The notes beneath the pieces were generated by a model. The model saw only the letters and a program-made list of their open reading frames with translations. It ran no database searches and was not told the origin of the DNA. A program made the translations under genes and the position numbers. Shown here one piece after another: positions 52,890-61,563 of a stretch of 64,000 nucleotides of DNA (its first letter is position 1; each line of letters starts with the position of its first letter). Source of the stretch: Paenibacillus tarimensis (GTDB lineage Bacteria > Bacillota > Bacilli > Paenibacillales > Paenibacillaceae); contig NZ_JAKGAO010000029.1 of assembly GCF_021532315.1 (NCBI RefSeq), forward strand, positions 1-64,000, read 5' to 3'.

Positions 52890-53279
52890 ATGAGCGCCCT
52901 TACGCTGGAGCAATTTCAGCAACAGGTATCAGAACTACTGCTTCGTCACCGCAGTTTGCTGGATGTTATGACTAAATTTGGACAATCGGGTGCTTCTGTC
53001 AACCGAGCTGTCACGAAGGCTGTTACCGAATGCGGCTGTGTCGAGCTTCATGCCCGGAAGCAGGACTTCCCCGACGAGCTGGAGCAGGCTAAGAGCAAGC
53101 TTGACCATCATCTGAACGGCCAGCTCTGCGAGCATTGCAAGGATGCAATCCGCTCGGAAATCGGCAGAAACTTATTTTACTTATCGTCTATGAGCAATCT
53201 GCTCGATATTAAACTTGAAGAAGTGCTGGATCAGGAATCGAAGAAATGTTCGACGCTTGGCATATTCAATCTGACTTGA
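52890..53279 (+). CDS. Uncharacterised 129-aa cysteine-containing protein
   Basis: I do not recognise a characterised family; similar short proteins appear to occur in Paenibacillus as conserved hypotheticals. The ATG at 52890 follows GAGGTGG. The protein is acidic/helical with no signal or membrane segment. Cysteines are at 48 and 50 (ECGC), 80 and 83 (CEHC) and 120, which could form a metal site or thiol switch. The end (GRNLFYLSSMSNLLDIKLEEVL) loosely resembles the C-terminal helix of MazG-like nucleotide pyrophosphohydrolases. It lies between divergent yacL and convergent pssA, with its own strong promoter and terminator. Function unknown. Confidence 0.75.
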   Translation: MSALTLEQFQQQVSELLLRHRSLLDVMTKFGQSGASVNRAVTKAVTECGCVELHARKQDFPDELEQAKSKLDHHLNGQLCEHCKDAIRSEIGRNLFYLSSMSNLLDIKLEEVLDQESKKCSTLGIFNLT

Positions 53280-53302
53280 TCGCCCAAAATACCCCAAAAA
53301 TA

Positions 53303-53337
53303 TAAAACCGCCTGACCATTAATGGCAGGCGGTTTTA
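53303..53337. terminator. Bidirectional terminator between the plus-strand gene and pssA
   Basis: A stem, AAAACCGCCTG / CAGGCGGTTTT, has A/T runs on both sides, so it can end both convergent transcripts. Confidence 0.85.
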
Positions 53338-53363
53338 TTCGTGCTGACAAACCTAAGCGGCAA

Positions 53364-54107
53364 TCAGGCGCTGTGTTCTGAGTGTTTAGGTTCTTCGCCG
53401 CTGTGGCGGGTCTTCCCACGTTTGCGGGTTTTCGCCAAGCGGCGGTCAACGTTTTTTTTTAGACCGTAGAGCGCGTACAGCACAAGCGGAATAAAGATGA
53501 TCTTGGATAAGTGCTCTGGCAGATAAATGCCCAGAACCACCACGACAGCAACGATTAACGGAACCGCCCAGACTGCTCCGCGCGGTATACCGACCTTCTT
53601 GAAATTCGGATACTTAATATTACTAACCATCAGATAGGACAGCACAAGTGTGCTGATTAACAGCACGGACACCGGAATATCCTGATAGAACAGTGCCAGC
53701 GTACAAACGACACCACCGGCAGCCGGGATCGGCAGGCCGATAAAATAGCCGGGTGTTCCGGCGACAACATTGAACCGGGCGAGCCGCAGCGCTCCGCATA
53801 TCGGGAACAGGGCTGTAACAATCCAGGCTACAGCTGGGTTAAGCTCTTGAAAAGCGACTACGTACATAATAAATGCCGGCGCTACACCAAAAGATATGAC
53901 ATCCGACAAGGAATCCAGTTCCTTGCCAAACTCGCTCTGAGCATTAAGAGCACGGGCGACTCTGCCGTCCACGCCATCAAGCAGCATGGCGATGATAACC
54001 ATCATCGCCGCCATCTCCGGCTTTTCATTAAAGACCGAGATGATGGCAATAACACCCAGGAACAGGTTGCCAATCGTGAAGAGACTCGGTATTGATTTTG
54101 TGATCAT
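53364..54107 (-). CDS. pssA: CDP-diacylglycerol-serine O-phosphatidyltransferase
   Basis: A 247-residue integral membrane enzyme that makes phosphatidylserine, precursor of phosphatidylethanolamine. The CDP-alcohol transferase motif is intact: D-G-x2-A-R-x8-G-x3-D-x3-D in DGVDGRVARALNAQSEFGKELDSLSD, read in two parts (DGVDGRVARALN and EFGKELDSLSD). About seven hydrophobic segments. The C-terminal 30 residues are basic and His-rich. ATG at 54105-54107 with GAGGTGG upstream. Confidence 0.93.
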   Translation of the reverse strand: MITKSIPSLFTIGNLFLGVIAIISVFNEKPEMAAMMVIIAMLLDGVDGRVARALNAQSEFGKELDSLSDVISFGVAPAFIMYVVAFQELNPAVAWIVTALFPICGALRLARFNVVAGTPGYFIGLPIPAAGGVVCTLALFYQDIPVSVLLISTLVLSYLMVSNIKYPNFKKVGIPRGAVWAVPLIVAVVVVLGIYLPEHLSKIIFIPLVLYALYGLKKNVDRRLAKTRKRGKTRHSGEEPKHSEHSA

Positions 54108-54221
54108 TGGCTCCACCTCATTTATACTATACCCCATTTTGCGTTCTTCGGAGCGGAAAATCGACAGAAAGCTTCAAGGTCAGACAACTTTTTTTGAACC
54201 CATCAGAAAATTTTACCTATT

Positions 54222-55298
54222 TTAGATCTGTCTGTCAATGAAAACCTGCTCCTGAATACGCTTCAAGCCTTCCTTAATTGCACGGGCACGAACCTCGCCG
54301 ATACCGTCCACTTCGTCCAGCTCTTCGATAGTAGCCATTACAATATGAGGCAGGTGGCCGAAACGCTCGACCAGATTGTTCATAATGATTATCGGCAATC
54401 GCGGTATCTTATTTAACAGGCGGTAGCCCCTTGGCAGAACCGATTCCTCTGACATGGCTCCCGCTGCAGGATAACCCAGAAGCTTAATAATGATGTTGAC
54501 ATCCAGCAGCTCTTCTGAGCTCAGCTTCTTGAGGCCCGCGCGTATCTCCCGGATTTTGTCATCAACATTGTCTCGTACGTAATCCTTCAGCAGGAACCAG
54601 GCATCCTCTTCCACGCCTCCGACAAGTTCTTCCATCTGCATGCTGATCAAGCGGCCCTCTGTGCCGAGCTCGTTCACATACCGCTTAATCTCCGTCTTAA
54701 TCCGCAGCACACGCTCCAGCCGCTGGATCACGCCAGCTACCTCCTGCAGCGTCACCATCTCTTCAAATTCAGAAGCAGACAAGTTCGTGAAGTCCTGGCT
54801 CAGTACTGCCTTATACTTCTCCAGAGTCTGAATGGCCTGGTTCGCCTTTGTAAGGATAACCCCTATATCCTTGAGCGAGTAACGAAGATTCCCCTGATAC
54901 AGGGTAATGACATTCCGGCGCTGCGAAATAGACACGACCAGTTTGCCGGTCTGCTTCGCAACCCGCTCAGCCGTACGGTGGCGGATACCCGTTTCAATTG
55001 ACGGAATGGAGCTGTCCGGGATCAGCTGCGTATTCGCATATAAAATCCGGCGCAAGTCTTCGCTTAATATGATGGCACCATCCATCTTGGCAAGCTCATA
55101 CAGATAGTTCGGTGAGAAATCACAGTTGATCGAGAATCCGCCATCGACCACTTCCATGACCTCTGGACTGTATCCCACCACAAGAAGCGCCCCCGTCTTA
55201 GCCCGGAGCACATTCTCCAGGCCTTCACGGAACGGCGTGCCCGGCGCGATCAACTGCAGCAGTTGATTCATAATTTCTTGTTGATTTGACTCTTTCAT
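54222..55298 (-). CDS. disA: Diadenylate cyclase / DNA integrity scanning protein DisA
   Basis: A 358-residue octameric c-di-AMP synthase that scans DNA and pauses at branched structures. The DAC domain has the catalytic AKMDGAIIL and [10 protein letters not shown] motifs (DGA and RHR). A helical linker and a C-terminal helix-hairpin-helix DNA-binding region ([20 protein letters not shown]) follow. ATG at 55296-55298 with GGGGGG upstream. It is 10 bases after radA, and the two are functionally linked in DNA repair. Confidence 0.97.
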   Translation of the reverse strand: MKESNQQEIMNQLLQLIAPGTPFREGLENVLRAKTGALLVVGYSPEVMEVVDGGFSINCDFSPNYLYELAKMDGAIILSEDLRRILYANTQLIPDSSIPSIETGIRHRTAERVAKQTGKLVVSISQRRNVITLYQGNLRYSLKDIGVILTKANQAIQTLEKYKAVLSQDFTNLSASEFEEMVTLQEVAGVIQRLERVLRIKTEIKRYVNELGTEGRLISMQMEELVGGVEEDAWFLLKDYVRDNVDDKIREIRAGLKKLSSEELLDVNIIIKLLGYPAAGAMSEESVLPRGYRLLNKIPRLPIIIMNNLVERFGHLPHIVMATIEELDEVDGIGEVRARAIKEGLKRIQEQVFIDRQI

Positions 55299-55308
55299 GA
55301 TGGCCCCC

Positions 55309-56676
55309 CTAGCCAAGCGCAGCCTGCAAGGCTTCCGCCACCGTTCCTACGCCGATTATTTCGATACCCTTCGGCGGTGTCCAGCCTTTCAGGCTCTTCT
55401 CTGGCATAATAACCCTCTTGAAGCCCAGCTTTCCGGCTTCCTTCACCCGCTGTTCCGCGCGGGACACCGCACGCACTTCCCCTGTCAGGCCCACCTCTCC
55501 GAAGAATACATCGAAGGGACGAGTGGGCGCATCCCTAAAGCTTGAGGCAATACTGACGGCCGCTGCAAGATCAACAGCCGGTTCATCCAGCTTGACTCCC
55601 CCTGCTACGTTCAGATAAGCATCCTGATTTTGCAGGAACATGCCCATCCTCTTTTCAAGTACCGCTAGTATAAGCGCCATCCGGTGATGGTCAATGCCCG
55701 TCGACATACGCCGCGGAGACGGGAAGTTCGTCGCCGCGACCAGTGCCTGCAGCTCCACCAGCACGGGGCGGGTACCCTCCATACTGGCGACTACTGTCGA
55801 ACCTGATACGCCGAGCGGCCGCTCCGACAGGAACAACTCCGAGGGGTTCGCCACCTCGCGCAGTCCTTCCTCACCCATCTCAAATATTCCAATCTCATTC
55901 GTGGAGCCGAAACGGTTCTTCACTGCCCGCAGCAGCCGGTAGGAATGATGACGCTCTCCTTCAAAGTAAAGCACACAATCCACCATGTGCTCCAGTAGCC
56001 TCGGGCCGGCGATGGCCCCTTCCTTCGTAACGTGGCCGACCAGCACCGTAGCAATTCCTTTAATTTTGGCCAGCCGCATAAAATACGCCGTACATTCGCG
56101 AACCTGCGCGACACTGCCCGGCGCTGACTGTACTGACGGCTCATACACCGTCTGTATGGAGTCAATGACGAGAAAATCGGGTTTTACCGCTTCAATGGCA
56201 TCACCGATCTGTTCAATATTTGTCTCACAAAGCACGAACAGCTTATCAGTCAGGGCTCCAAGCCGGTCTGCACGCATCTTGGTCTGCCGGACCGATTCCT
56301 CGCCGGATATATAAAGCACGGTTAGCCCAGTAACCGCAAGTGCATGGGAGGTCTGCAACAGCAGCGTCGACTTGCCGATTCCCGGGTCTCCGCCGACCAG
56401 AATCAGCGAACCCGGAACCACACCGCCTCCGAGCACACGGTTGAGCTCACCCATTCGGGTTTCGATTCGCGGCTCACGCCCGCTCTCTATGTTTATGATA
56501 GCCTGCGGCTTTTCTTTCGTCTGAATAATGGAAGAACCGAAGCCTTGGGTCTTGACCACCGTTTCCTTCTCTTCCACCATCGTATTCCAAGCACCGCAGC
56601 CGGGACATTTACCCAGCCACTTGGGTGACTCTGTACCACACTCTGTGCAAACAAACTTTATTTTTAATTTGGCCAT
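55309..56676 (-). CDS. radA: DNA repair protein RadA
   Basis: A 455-residue RecA-like helicase acting in homologous recombination. An N-terminal C4 zinc finger (CTECG, then CPGCG) is followed by the Walker [10 protein letters not shown], the KNRFGSTNE RadA-specific motif and a C-terminal Lon-like domain. The start is the ATG at 56674-56676 with AAAGGAG 6 bases upstream. In Firmicutes radA usually follows clpC closely; here about 5 kb of other genes intervene. Confidence 0.97.
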   Translation of the reverse strand: MAKLKIKFVCTECGTESPKWLGKCPGCGAWNTMVEEKETVVKTQGFGSSIIQTKEKPQAIINIESGREPRIETRMGELNRVLGGGVVPGSLILVGGDPGIGKSTLLLQTSHALAVTGLTVLYISGEESVRQTKMRADRLGALTDKLFVLCETNIEQIGDAIEAVKPDFLVIDSIQTVYEPSVQSAPGSVAQVRECTAYFMRLAKIKGIATVLVGHVTKEGAIAGPRLLEHMVDCVLYFEGERHHSYRLLRAVKNRFGSTNEIGIFEMGEEGLREVANPSELFLSERPLGVSGSTVVASMEGTRPVLVELQALVAATNFPSPRRMSTGIDHHRMALILAVLEKRMGMFLQNQDAYLNVAGGVKLDEPAVDLAAAVSIASSFRDAPTRPFDVFFGEVGLTGEVRAVSRAEQRVKEAGKLGFKRVIMPEKSLKGWTPPKGIEIIGVGTVAEALQAALG

Positions 56677-56771
56677 CAGCCGCTCCTTTAACCCATTACG
56701 TATCATTCAAAGTTTACCATTTCCCGTCCAATGATAAAACCCCTGAACGAATATCCGTTCGAGAATTTAAC

Positions 56772-56828
56772 AAAAAAACCACCTGCATACACCGTTCCCG
56801 TTTATGCAAACGGCCTGCAGAATGGTTT
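56772..56828 (-). terminator. Terminator of the ABC importer genes
   Basis: On the minus strand AAACCATTCTGCA pairs imperfectly with TGCAGGTGGTTT around a structured loop, followed by seven U residues, 40 bases after the ATPase stop. Confidence 0.75.
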
Positions 56829-56867
56829 CTGTCTTATGTCACCCCGTAATTCCCCGGTTAAAGCCGC

Positions 56868-57968
56868 CTAGTACTGGATGGCAAAATCTCGCGCTTCCGT
56901 TATCCTGTATCCGGTTTGTTCCTGATAGCTGACCATCACTCTCTCACCCCGGGCAAACCGCTCGCTCGCATGAATATCAAGCAGCAGATTGGTATCCGAT
57001 TTAACAACATAATGATATTCCTTGCCCTGAAACTGCACATTGACGATTTCGCCCGGCAGTCCTGCCTCCGCTTCCTCCTGTCCAGGACGATCCAGCTTAA
57101 GCTCGTCAGGCCTTGCGGGGAACAGCTGGGATGATTGAAAGGACAGTGCCACATGGCGTCCCTCCCAGCTTTCCCCCTTGCCCTCCAAACCATGAGGCAC
57201 AAACCGGGTGCCCTGCCAGCTGCCGGGTATCAGATTCGCCTTGGAAACGAAGCGGGCGACAAATTCCGTCTCCGGCCGTAAATAGATCTGCTCGGGGGTA
57301 CCCACTTGCTCCATGCGGCCCCCGTTCATGACTACAATACGGTCTGCCATCGCCAGCGCCTCGCCCTGGTCATGGGTCACATAGACGATCGCCGCTCCGG
57401 TGTTATGGTGGATATTCTGAATCTCCCGGCGCATGTCCATCCGCAGCATGGCATCAAGGCTGCTGAGCGGCTCATCCATCAAGAGCAGCCCTGGTTCGGC
57501 GGCAATCGCCCGGGCAAGCGCCACACGCTGCTTCTGACCGCCAGACAGCTGGTGGGGCTGCCGGTCAGCCAGATGAGCAAGACCTACAAGCTCCAGCACG
57601 TCTGTCACACGTTCATTCATCCGCTTCCGAAGAGCCGCTGATACACCTTTATGATGCTTAAGCGGGAAGGCCACATGCTCGCGGACAGACAGGTGCGGCC
57701 ACAGCGCGAAGGACTGGAAGACCATTCCGATCAGCCGCTGCTCGGGCGGCATCGTCCACCCCGGAGCGGACAGGCGCTTCCCTTCCAGGACGATCTCACC
57801 TTCCGTCGGCTCTTCAAAGCCGGCCAGCAGACGCAGCAGCGTTGTTTTCCCGCAGCCTGAAGGGCCCAGAATGGCCACGAATTCCCCGGACTCGATGGTC
57901 AGGTTAATACGCTGGAGCACCTCAGTCCGGTCAAAGCGCTTGGTGACACTGGTAATTTGTATACTCAT
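56868..57968 (-). CDS. ABC importer ATP-binding protein (iron/phosphonate/spermidine type)
   Basis: A 366-residue ATPase. It has the Walker A GPSGCGKTT, Q-loop MVFQSFALWPHL, signature LSGGQKQRVALARA, Walker B LLLMDEPLSSLD and the H-loop VTHDQ. The C-terminal 120 residues form a TOBE-like regulatory region. It belongs to the PotA/FbpC/PhnT group. Its ATG overlaps the permease stop (TAATG), so the two are translationally coupled. Ferric iron is the likeliest substrate given the adjacent haem monooxygenase, but aminoethylphosphonate or thiamine cannot be excluded. Confidence 0.9.
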   Translation of the reverse strand: MSIQITSVTKRFDRTEVLQRINLTIESGEFVAILGPSGCGKTTLLRLLAGFEEPTEGEIVLEGKRLSAPGWTMPPEQRLIGMVFQSFALWPHLSVREHVAFPLKHHKGVSAALRKRMNERVTDVLELVGLAHLADRQPHQLSGGQKQRVALARAIAAEPGLLLMDEPLSSLDAMLRMDMRREIQNIHHNTGAAIVYVTHDQGEALAMADRIVVMNGGRMEQVGTPEQIYLRPETEFVARFVSKANLIPGSWQGTRFVPHGLEGKGESWEGRHVALSFQSSQLFPARPDELKLDRPGQEEAEAGLPGEIVNVQFQGKEYHYVVKSDTNLLLDIHASERFARGERVMVSYQEQTGYRITEARDFAIQY

Positions 57969-59719
57969 TACGAACCTTCCTCCTGTCTTCCGCTGAGCCG
58001 CTTAACCAGCTGCAGCAGGCCAAATCCGATCAATACCAGCAGCACAATCAGGCTCGACAAGGCCGTCGAATAGGCGGTGTCACCTGCCTGCTCAAAATTA
58101 AATATCGTCACCCCGATCGTCCGGCTTCCCGGTGACCAAAGTAATGCCGATACGGTTAGCTCCGTCAGTGCCGTCAAGAATACGAGCAGTGCTCCGCCTG
58201 CCAGTCCCGGCAGCAGCTGTGGAAGAAGGACGTAACGCCACAGCTTCCATGAACCAGCCCCGAACATTCGTGAGGCTTCTTCTGTTGACGGGTCTACCTG
58301 CATGATTGCCGATACGGAGGCCCTTACCTGAAGAATAAGGAAACGGCAGAAGTACGCGATCAGAAGGATGCCTGCCGTGCCATAAATCCCCGGATTCCAT
58401 CCGGGAACCGGCTCCATCCAGGCCAGAATCATCATAAGCCCAAACACGATACCAGGCAGCGTATAAGGGATACTGATTGCCGACTCTGCCAGCTTGGTGA
58501 ACCAGGATGGGCGGCGCACTGAGGCATAAGCGAGCGCCGTTCCGGCCACCAGACAGCTAACAAGCGTAACAAAAGCGAGCATGAGACTGGTTTCCACCGC
58601 TTCCCACACCCTTGGATTATCAAACAGCACATACTTGTAGTTGGTCAATGTCACATTGCTCCATGTAAAAGGAAGCCCGTATGCCCGCTTCAACGATGTC
58701 GCTGCCATTGACAGCAGCGGAACGAAGGTAATAAGAGCAAAGCCGCCCCACAGCAGCACTTCCAGCCATACTCTATACCTGCCAAGCCGGATTCGCGGAC
58801 TGTCATCCTCTTTTACCGAATCCCCCGTACGGATACGCCTCACCGCTGTCCACTGCATCAGGGTGCCTACCAGCGCCAGGAGCCCGAGCAGTATGGACAA
58901 GACCGCAGCACGTGAGAAGGCAGAAGGGCCAAATCCGGCAATCTCTTCATAGATCAGTGTGCTCAGCACCGAGATTCCTACCGGTATCCCCAGGAAGGCA
59001 GGAATGCCGAAGTTATCAAGGGAAGCCAGGAAAGCAAGCAGCGTGCCACCCGCAAAGCCCGGCATCGCCAGCGGGAGTGTAATCCGGAAGAACGCCTTCC
59101 AGCGTCCCGTGCCGCTTACTCTGCCTGCCCACTCCAGATCGCGGGGAATTTTTTTCAGCACATTGAGAGTCAGCAGATATACAAGGGGAAAATGATGCAG
59201 CCCCATCACAAAGATAATGCCGCCATAGCTGTATATGCTGAATGGCCGGGCACCCGGATCGAACAAACGGAGCAGCTGCGCTGCCATTCCCTGATTGCCC
59301 AGAAATGAAGCCCACGACAAGGTAAGAACATAGGATGGCAGGATAAAGGACAATAGCATCACCAGATGCAGGGCCTGCTTGCCGCGAATATCGGTATAGG
59401 CCATCACCCAGGCTGCTCCGATTCCACAAACAGCAGACACCATCGTAGACCCTGCCACAATCCACAGGGTATCCTTGAACGTCTTCCACGTGCGCGGCTC
59501 CTTCAAGACATCCGTATATGAACTCAAGCCAAAACTGCCCTGCCCCTCGAAGCTCAGCAGCATAAGCTTCAGCAGCGGAATAATAAAACAGAACAGCAGC
59601 ACCAGCAGGAGGATGAAGAGCCAGGTTTTGCGCAGGACTATACGGATATAAAGAGAGGGACCGCCATCACTTCGGCCGATCCCCTGTTTTTGGTTTGCTC
59701 GTGTAGGTATCGAGTTCAT
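57968..59719 (-). CDS. ABC importer permease, fused two-domain type
   Basis: A 583-residue permease with two repeated BPD_transp domains in one chain, as in FbpB/AfuB and ThiP, so a single copy can serve both half-sites. About twelve hydrophobic segments. Two EAA-type loops for the ATPase are visible: RVSGTGRWKAFFRITLPLAMPG in the first half and RMFGAGSWKLWRYVLLPQLLPG in the second. The Lys/Gln-rich cytoplasmic N-terminus is about 30 residues. Lies 14 bases after the binding protein gene. Confidence 0.9.
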   Translation of the reverse strand: MNSIPTRANQKQGIGRSDGGPSLYIRIVLRKTWLFILLLVLLFCFIIPLLKLMLLSFEGQGSFGLSSYTDVLKEPRTWKTFKDTLWIVAGSTMVSAVCGIGAAWVMAYTDIRGKQALHLVMLLSFILPSYVLTLSWASFLGNQGMAAQLLRLFDPGARPFSIYSYGGIIFVMGLHHFPLVYLLTLNVLKKIPRDLEWAGRVSGTGRWKAFFRITLPLAMPGFAGGTLLAFLASLDNFGIPAFLGIPVGISVLSTLIYEEIAGFGPSAFSRAAVLSILLGLLALVGTLMQWTAVRRIRTGDSVKEDDSPRIRLGRYRVWLEVLLWGGFALITFVPLLSMAATSLKRAYGLPFTWSNVTLTNYKYVLFDNPRVWEAVETSLMLAFVTLVSCLVAGTALAYASVRRPSWFTKLAESAISIPYTLPGIVFGLMMILAWMEPVPGWNPGIYGTAGILLIAYFCRFLILQVRASVSAIMQVDPSTEEASRMFGAGSWKLWRYVLLPQLLPGLAGGALLVFLTALTELTVSALLWSPGSRTIGVTIFNFEQAGDTAYSTALSSLIVLLVLIGFGLLQLVKRLSGRQEEGS

Positions 59720-59733
59720 GTTCCAATCCCTTC

Positions 59734-60819
59734 TTACTGCCCGAAAAGGCCGATGAATGCCTTTTTGTCCTCTTCACGAGCTTCAGTGAGCACCGAAATA
59801 TCACTGGACAATACCTTCATCTCGCTTACCGTCTTCAGTCCCTCTGGCGCTGCAATTCCTTCACGGATCGGCGTATAACCCGTTCCAGCAGCTAGCTTCT
59901 GCCCTTCCTCAGACAGGACAAAGTCTACAAAGGCCTGTGCAGCAGCCTCATTCTTCGTTTCTTTCATAATGCCGATCGGCTCGGTGATGACTGGCACACC
60001 TTCCTCAGGGTAAACCAGCTCCACCGGAGAGCCCTTCTGCTTTTCCCTTACCGCAAGGAAGTCCACGACCATGCCGTATGATTTTTCACCGGCCGCTACC
60101 GCCTTGATCACCGCACCGTTGCCTTTAATCACGGTCATGCCATTTGCTTTCAGCTCCTCAAAGAAGCTCCATCCAAATTCTTCACTGCGGGAGAACACGC
60201 CCACATTGTAGGCTGCAGCACCGGAGTATACAGGGCTTGGCATAATTGCTTGATCCTTATTGTCCGGTGCCGTCAGCACGGACCAGGAAACCGGCGCTTG
60301 CTGCACCATTGCTGTATTATATACGAGCGCCGTAGCCATCACTTTGGTACCCGTATACATACCGTCCGGGTCAGCCATTTCAACGGGTATATTCGCGAGC
60401 TCCGGAGATTCATATTTCAGCAGCATGTCCGCTTCCTTCAAGCCTTCGAATGTAACCGCATCGGCAACCAGCAGCACATCGGCCTGAACCCTGCCCGCTT
60501 CTTTCTCTGCCAGCACCTTGGCAATAACCTCTTCTGTACCTGACCGGAAGGTTTGCACTTCCACATCCGGATACTGGCTGTTAAAAGCATCCACAAGCTT
60601 CGTAACATCCTCCTCAGGCTGCGAGGTGTAGAACGACAGCTTACCGCTTATTCCCGCATCTCCCGCCTCGCCGGCTTGTCCATTATTCGAAGCAGACGCT
60701 CCTGTTGTCGTATTTCCTCCAGCCTTCTCCGCCGTATTATTAGTCCCTGTCTGGTTTCCGCCGCATCCGCTCAATGCCACGATGACCATCAAGCCAGCCA
60801 GCAGTGTCTTGAATTTCAT
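59734..60819 (-). CDS. ABC importer solute-binding lipoprotein (AfuA/FbpA-like)
   Basis: A 361-residue extracellular binding protein of family 1. The lipobox is LSGC with the lipidated Cys at 19, followed by a Gly/Asn/Thr-rich linker (20-55). The mature domain has LSFYTSQPEEDVTKLVDAFN, DVLLVADAVTFEGL and IMPSPVYSGAA. It is similar to the AfuA, PhnS and ThiB groups. Which ligand it binds is not decidable by eye; FbpA-type tyrosine ligands could not be assigned safely. Start: ATG with GGAG upstream. Confidence 0.85.
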   Translation of the reverse strand: MKFKTLLAGLMVIVALSGCGGNQTGTNNTAEKAGGNTTTGASASNNGQAGEAGDAGISGKLSFYTSQPEEDVTKLVDAFNSQYPDVEVQTFRSGTEEVIAKVLAEKEAGRVQADVLLVADAVTFEGLKEADMLLKYESPELANIPVEMADPDGMYTGTKVMATALVYNTAMVQQAPVSWSVLTAPDNKDQAIMPSPVYSGAAAYNVGVFSRSEEFGWSFFEELKANGMTVIKGNGAVIKAVAAGEKSYGMVVDFLAVREKQKGSPVELVYPEEGVPVITEPIGIMKETKNEAAAQAFVDFVLSEEGQKLAAGTGYTPIREGIAAPEGLKTVSEMKVLSSDISVLTEAREEDKKAFIGLFGQ

Positions 60820-60928
60820 AGCTGCATCGTCTCCTCTATAAAATCTATGTACAAGGGCAAATTATAGAGAAGGTTTGTTAGCCATATGTTATCCGAGGTT
60901 TATCGGGCCATCAAATTTTAATCCATGC

Positions 60929-60968
60929 AAAAAAACCGCAAACGCTCTATGATACGGAACGTGTACGG
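60929..60968 (-). terminator. Terminator after the haem monooxygenase gene
   Basis: The minus strand pairs CCGTACACG with CGTTTGCGG, one mismatch and one wobble, followed by seven U residues. It separates the monooxygenase gene from the importer transcript. Confidence 0.65.
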
Positions 60969-61020
60969 CTTTATGGATTCATTTCTAATTCATTCAACTG
61001 ATGAGCAGACACTTCTGCAG

Positions 61021-61404
61021 TTATGCCTGTTCCTTAGGGTGTGTGAACAGCACCTGATGGATGGTGAGTTTGGCACCCAACATAATCGGGCCTTCACCCG
61101 ACTGTTCGGCTTGTCCTTCTGAAGCGGGCCGACCATGCTGACCGCCTCCCTGCGAGGGTGCCCCGCCCTTGCGCCCATGCGCTTCCTTGAACGCATCGCT
61201 GTTGACCCAGCTGTCAAATGCCTCCCGGCTCTCCCAAGTCGTACATACCTTTAGTTCGTCATGCTCCTCTACACCTTCGGTCTTCAGCAGCTCCATCCGG
61301 ACAAAACCCGGGGCATGCTGCACTCCCTTTGGGTTCATGAACCGCTCGGCCACCGCATCCGCGTGACCTGCTTTGATTTTGATCGTATTGGTTACAAGAA
61401 TCAT
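61021..61404 (-). CDS. IsdG-like haem-degrading monooxygenase (ABM domain)
   Basis: A 127-residue ferredoxin-like antibiotic-biosynthesis-monooxygenase-fold protein. The catalytic triad of IsdG/IsdI (Asn7, Trp67, His77 in S. aureus IsdG) appears here as N6, W66 and H76, in the same spacing and context (VTNTIKIKAG, DSWVNSDAFKEAH). It would open haem and release iron. The loop after His76 is a long Gly/Gln/Pro-rich stretch (about 77-105), longer and more flexible than in IsdG. The second ATG (61402-61404) is chosen because GGAGG lies 7 bases upstream. It has its own terminator. Confidence 0.85.
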   Translation of the reverse strand: MILVTNTIKIKAGHADAVAERFMNPKGVQHAPGFVRMELLKTEGVEEHDELKVCTTWESREAFDSWVNSDAFKEAHGRKGGAPSQGGGQHGRPASEGQAEQSGEGPIMLGAKLTIHQVLFTHPKEQA

Positions 61405-61484
61405 ATTCATTCCTCCTCTGAAGCGTATAGCTTAAGTTTACCAATGATCTCCATCCTGTACAAACAAGGCTAGCCAAAATACAT

Positions 61485-61526
61485 AAAAGCCGCCTCCGGC
61501 AGCTAAAAGCTGCAGAGACGGCTTTC
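61485..61526 (-). terminator. Terminator of clpC
   Basis: The minus strand forms GCCGTCTCTGCAGCT / AGCTGCCGGAGGCGGC around a 3-4 base loop and a TTTT run, about 37 bases after the clpC stop. Confidence 0.85.
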
Positions 61527-61563
61527 ATTACTGGGAGCCTGGTTAGCGGCTAATTGCAATTCA

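Noticed and set aside
60840..60928. Possible Fur box upstream of the binding-lipoprotein gene (GATAACATATGGCTAAC)
   Set aside because: It matches the Fur 7-1-7 consensus poorly and was not strong enough to annotate.
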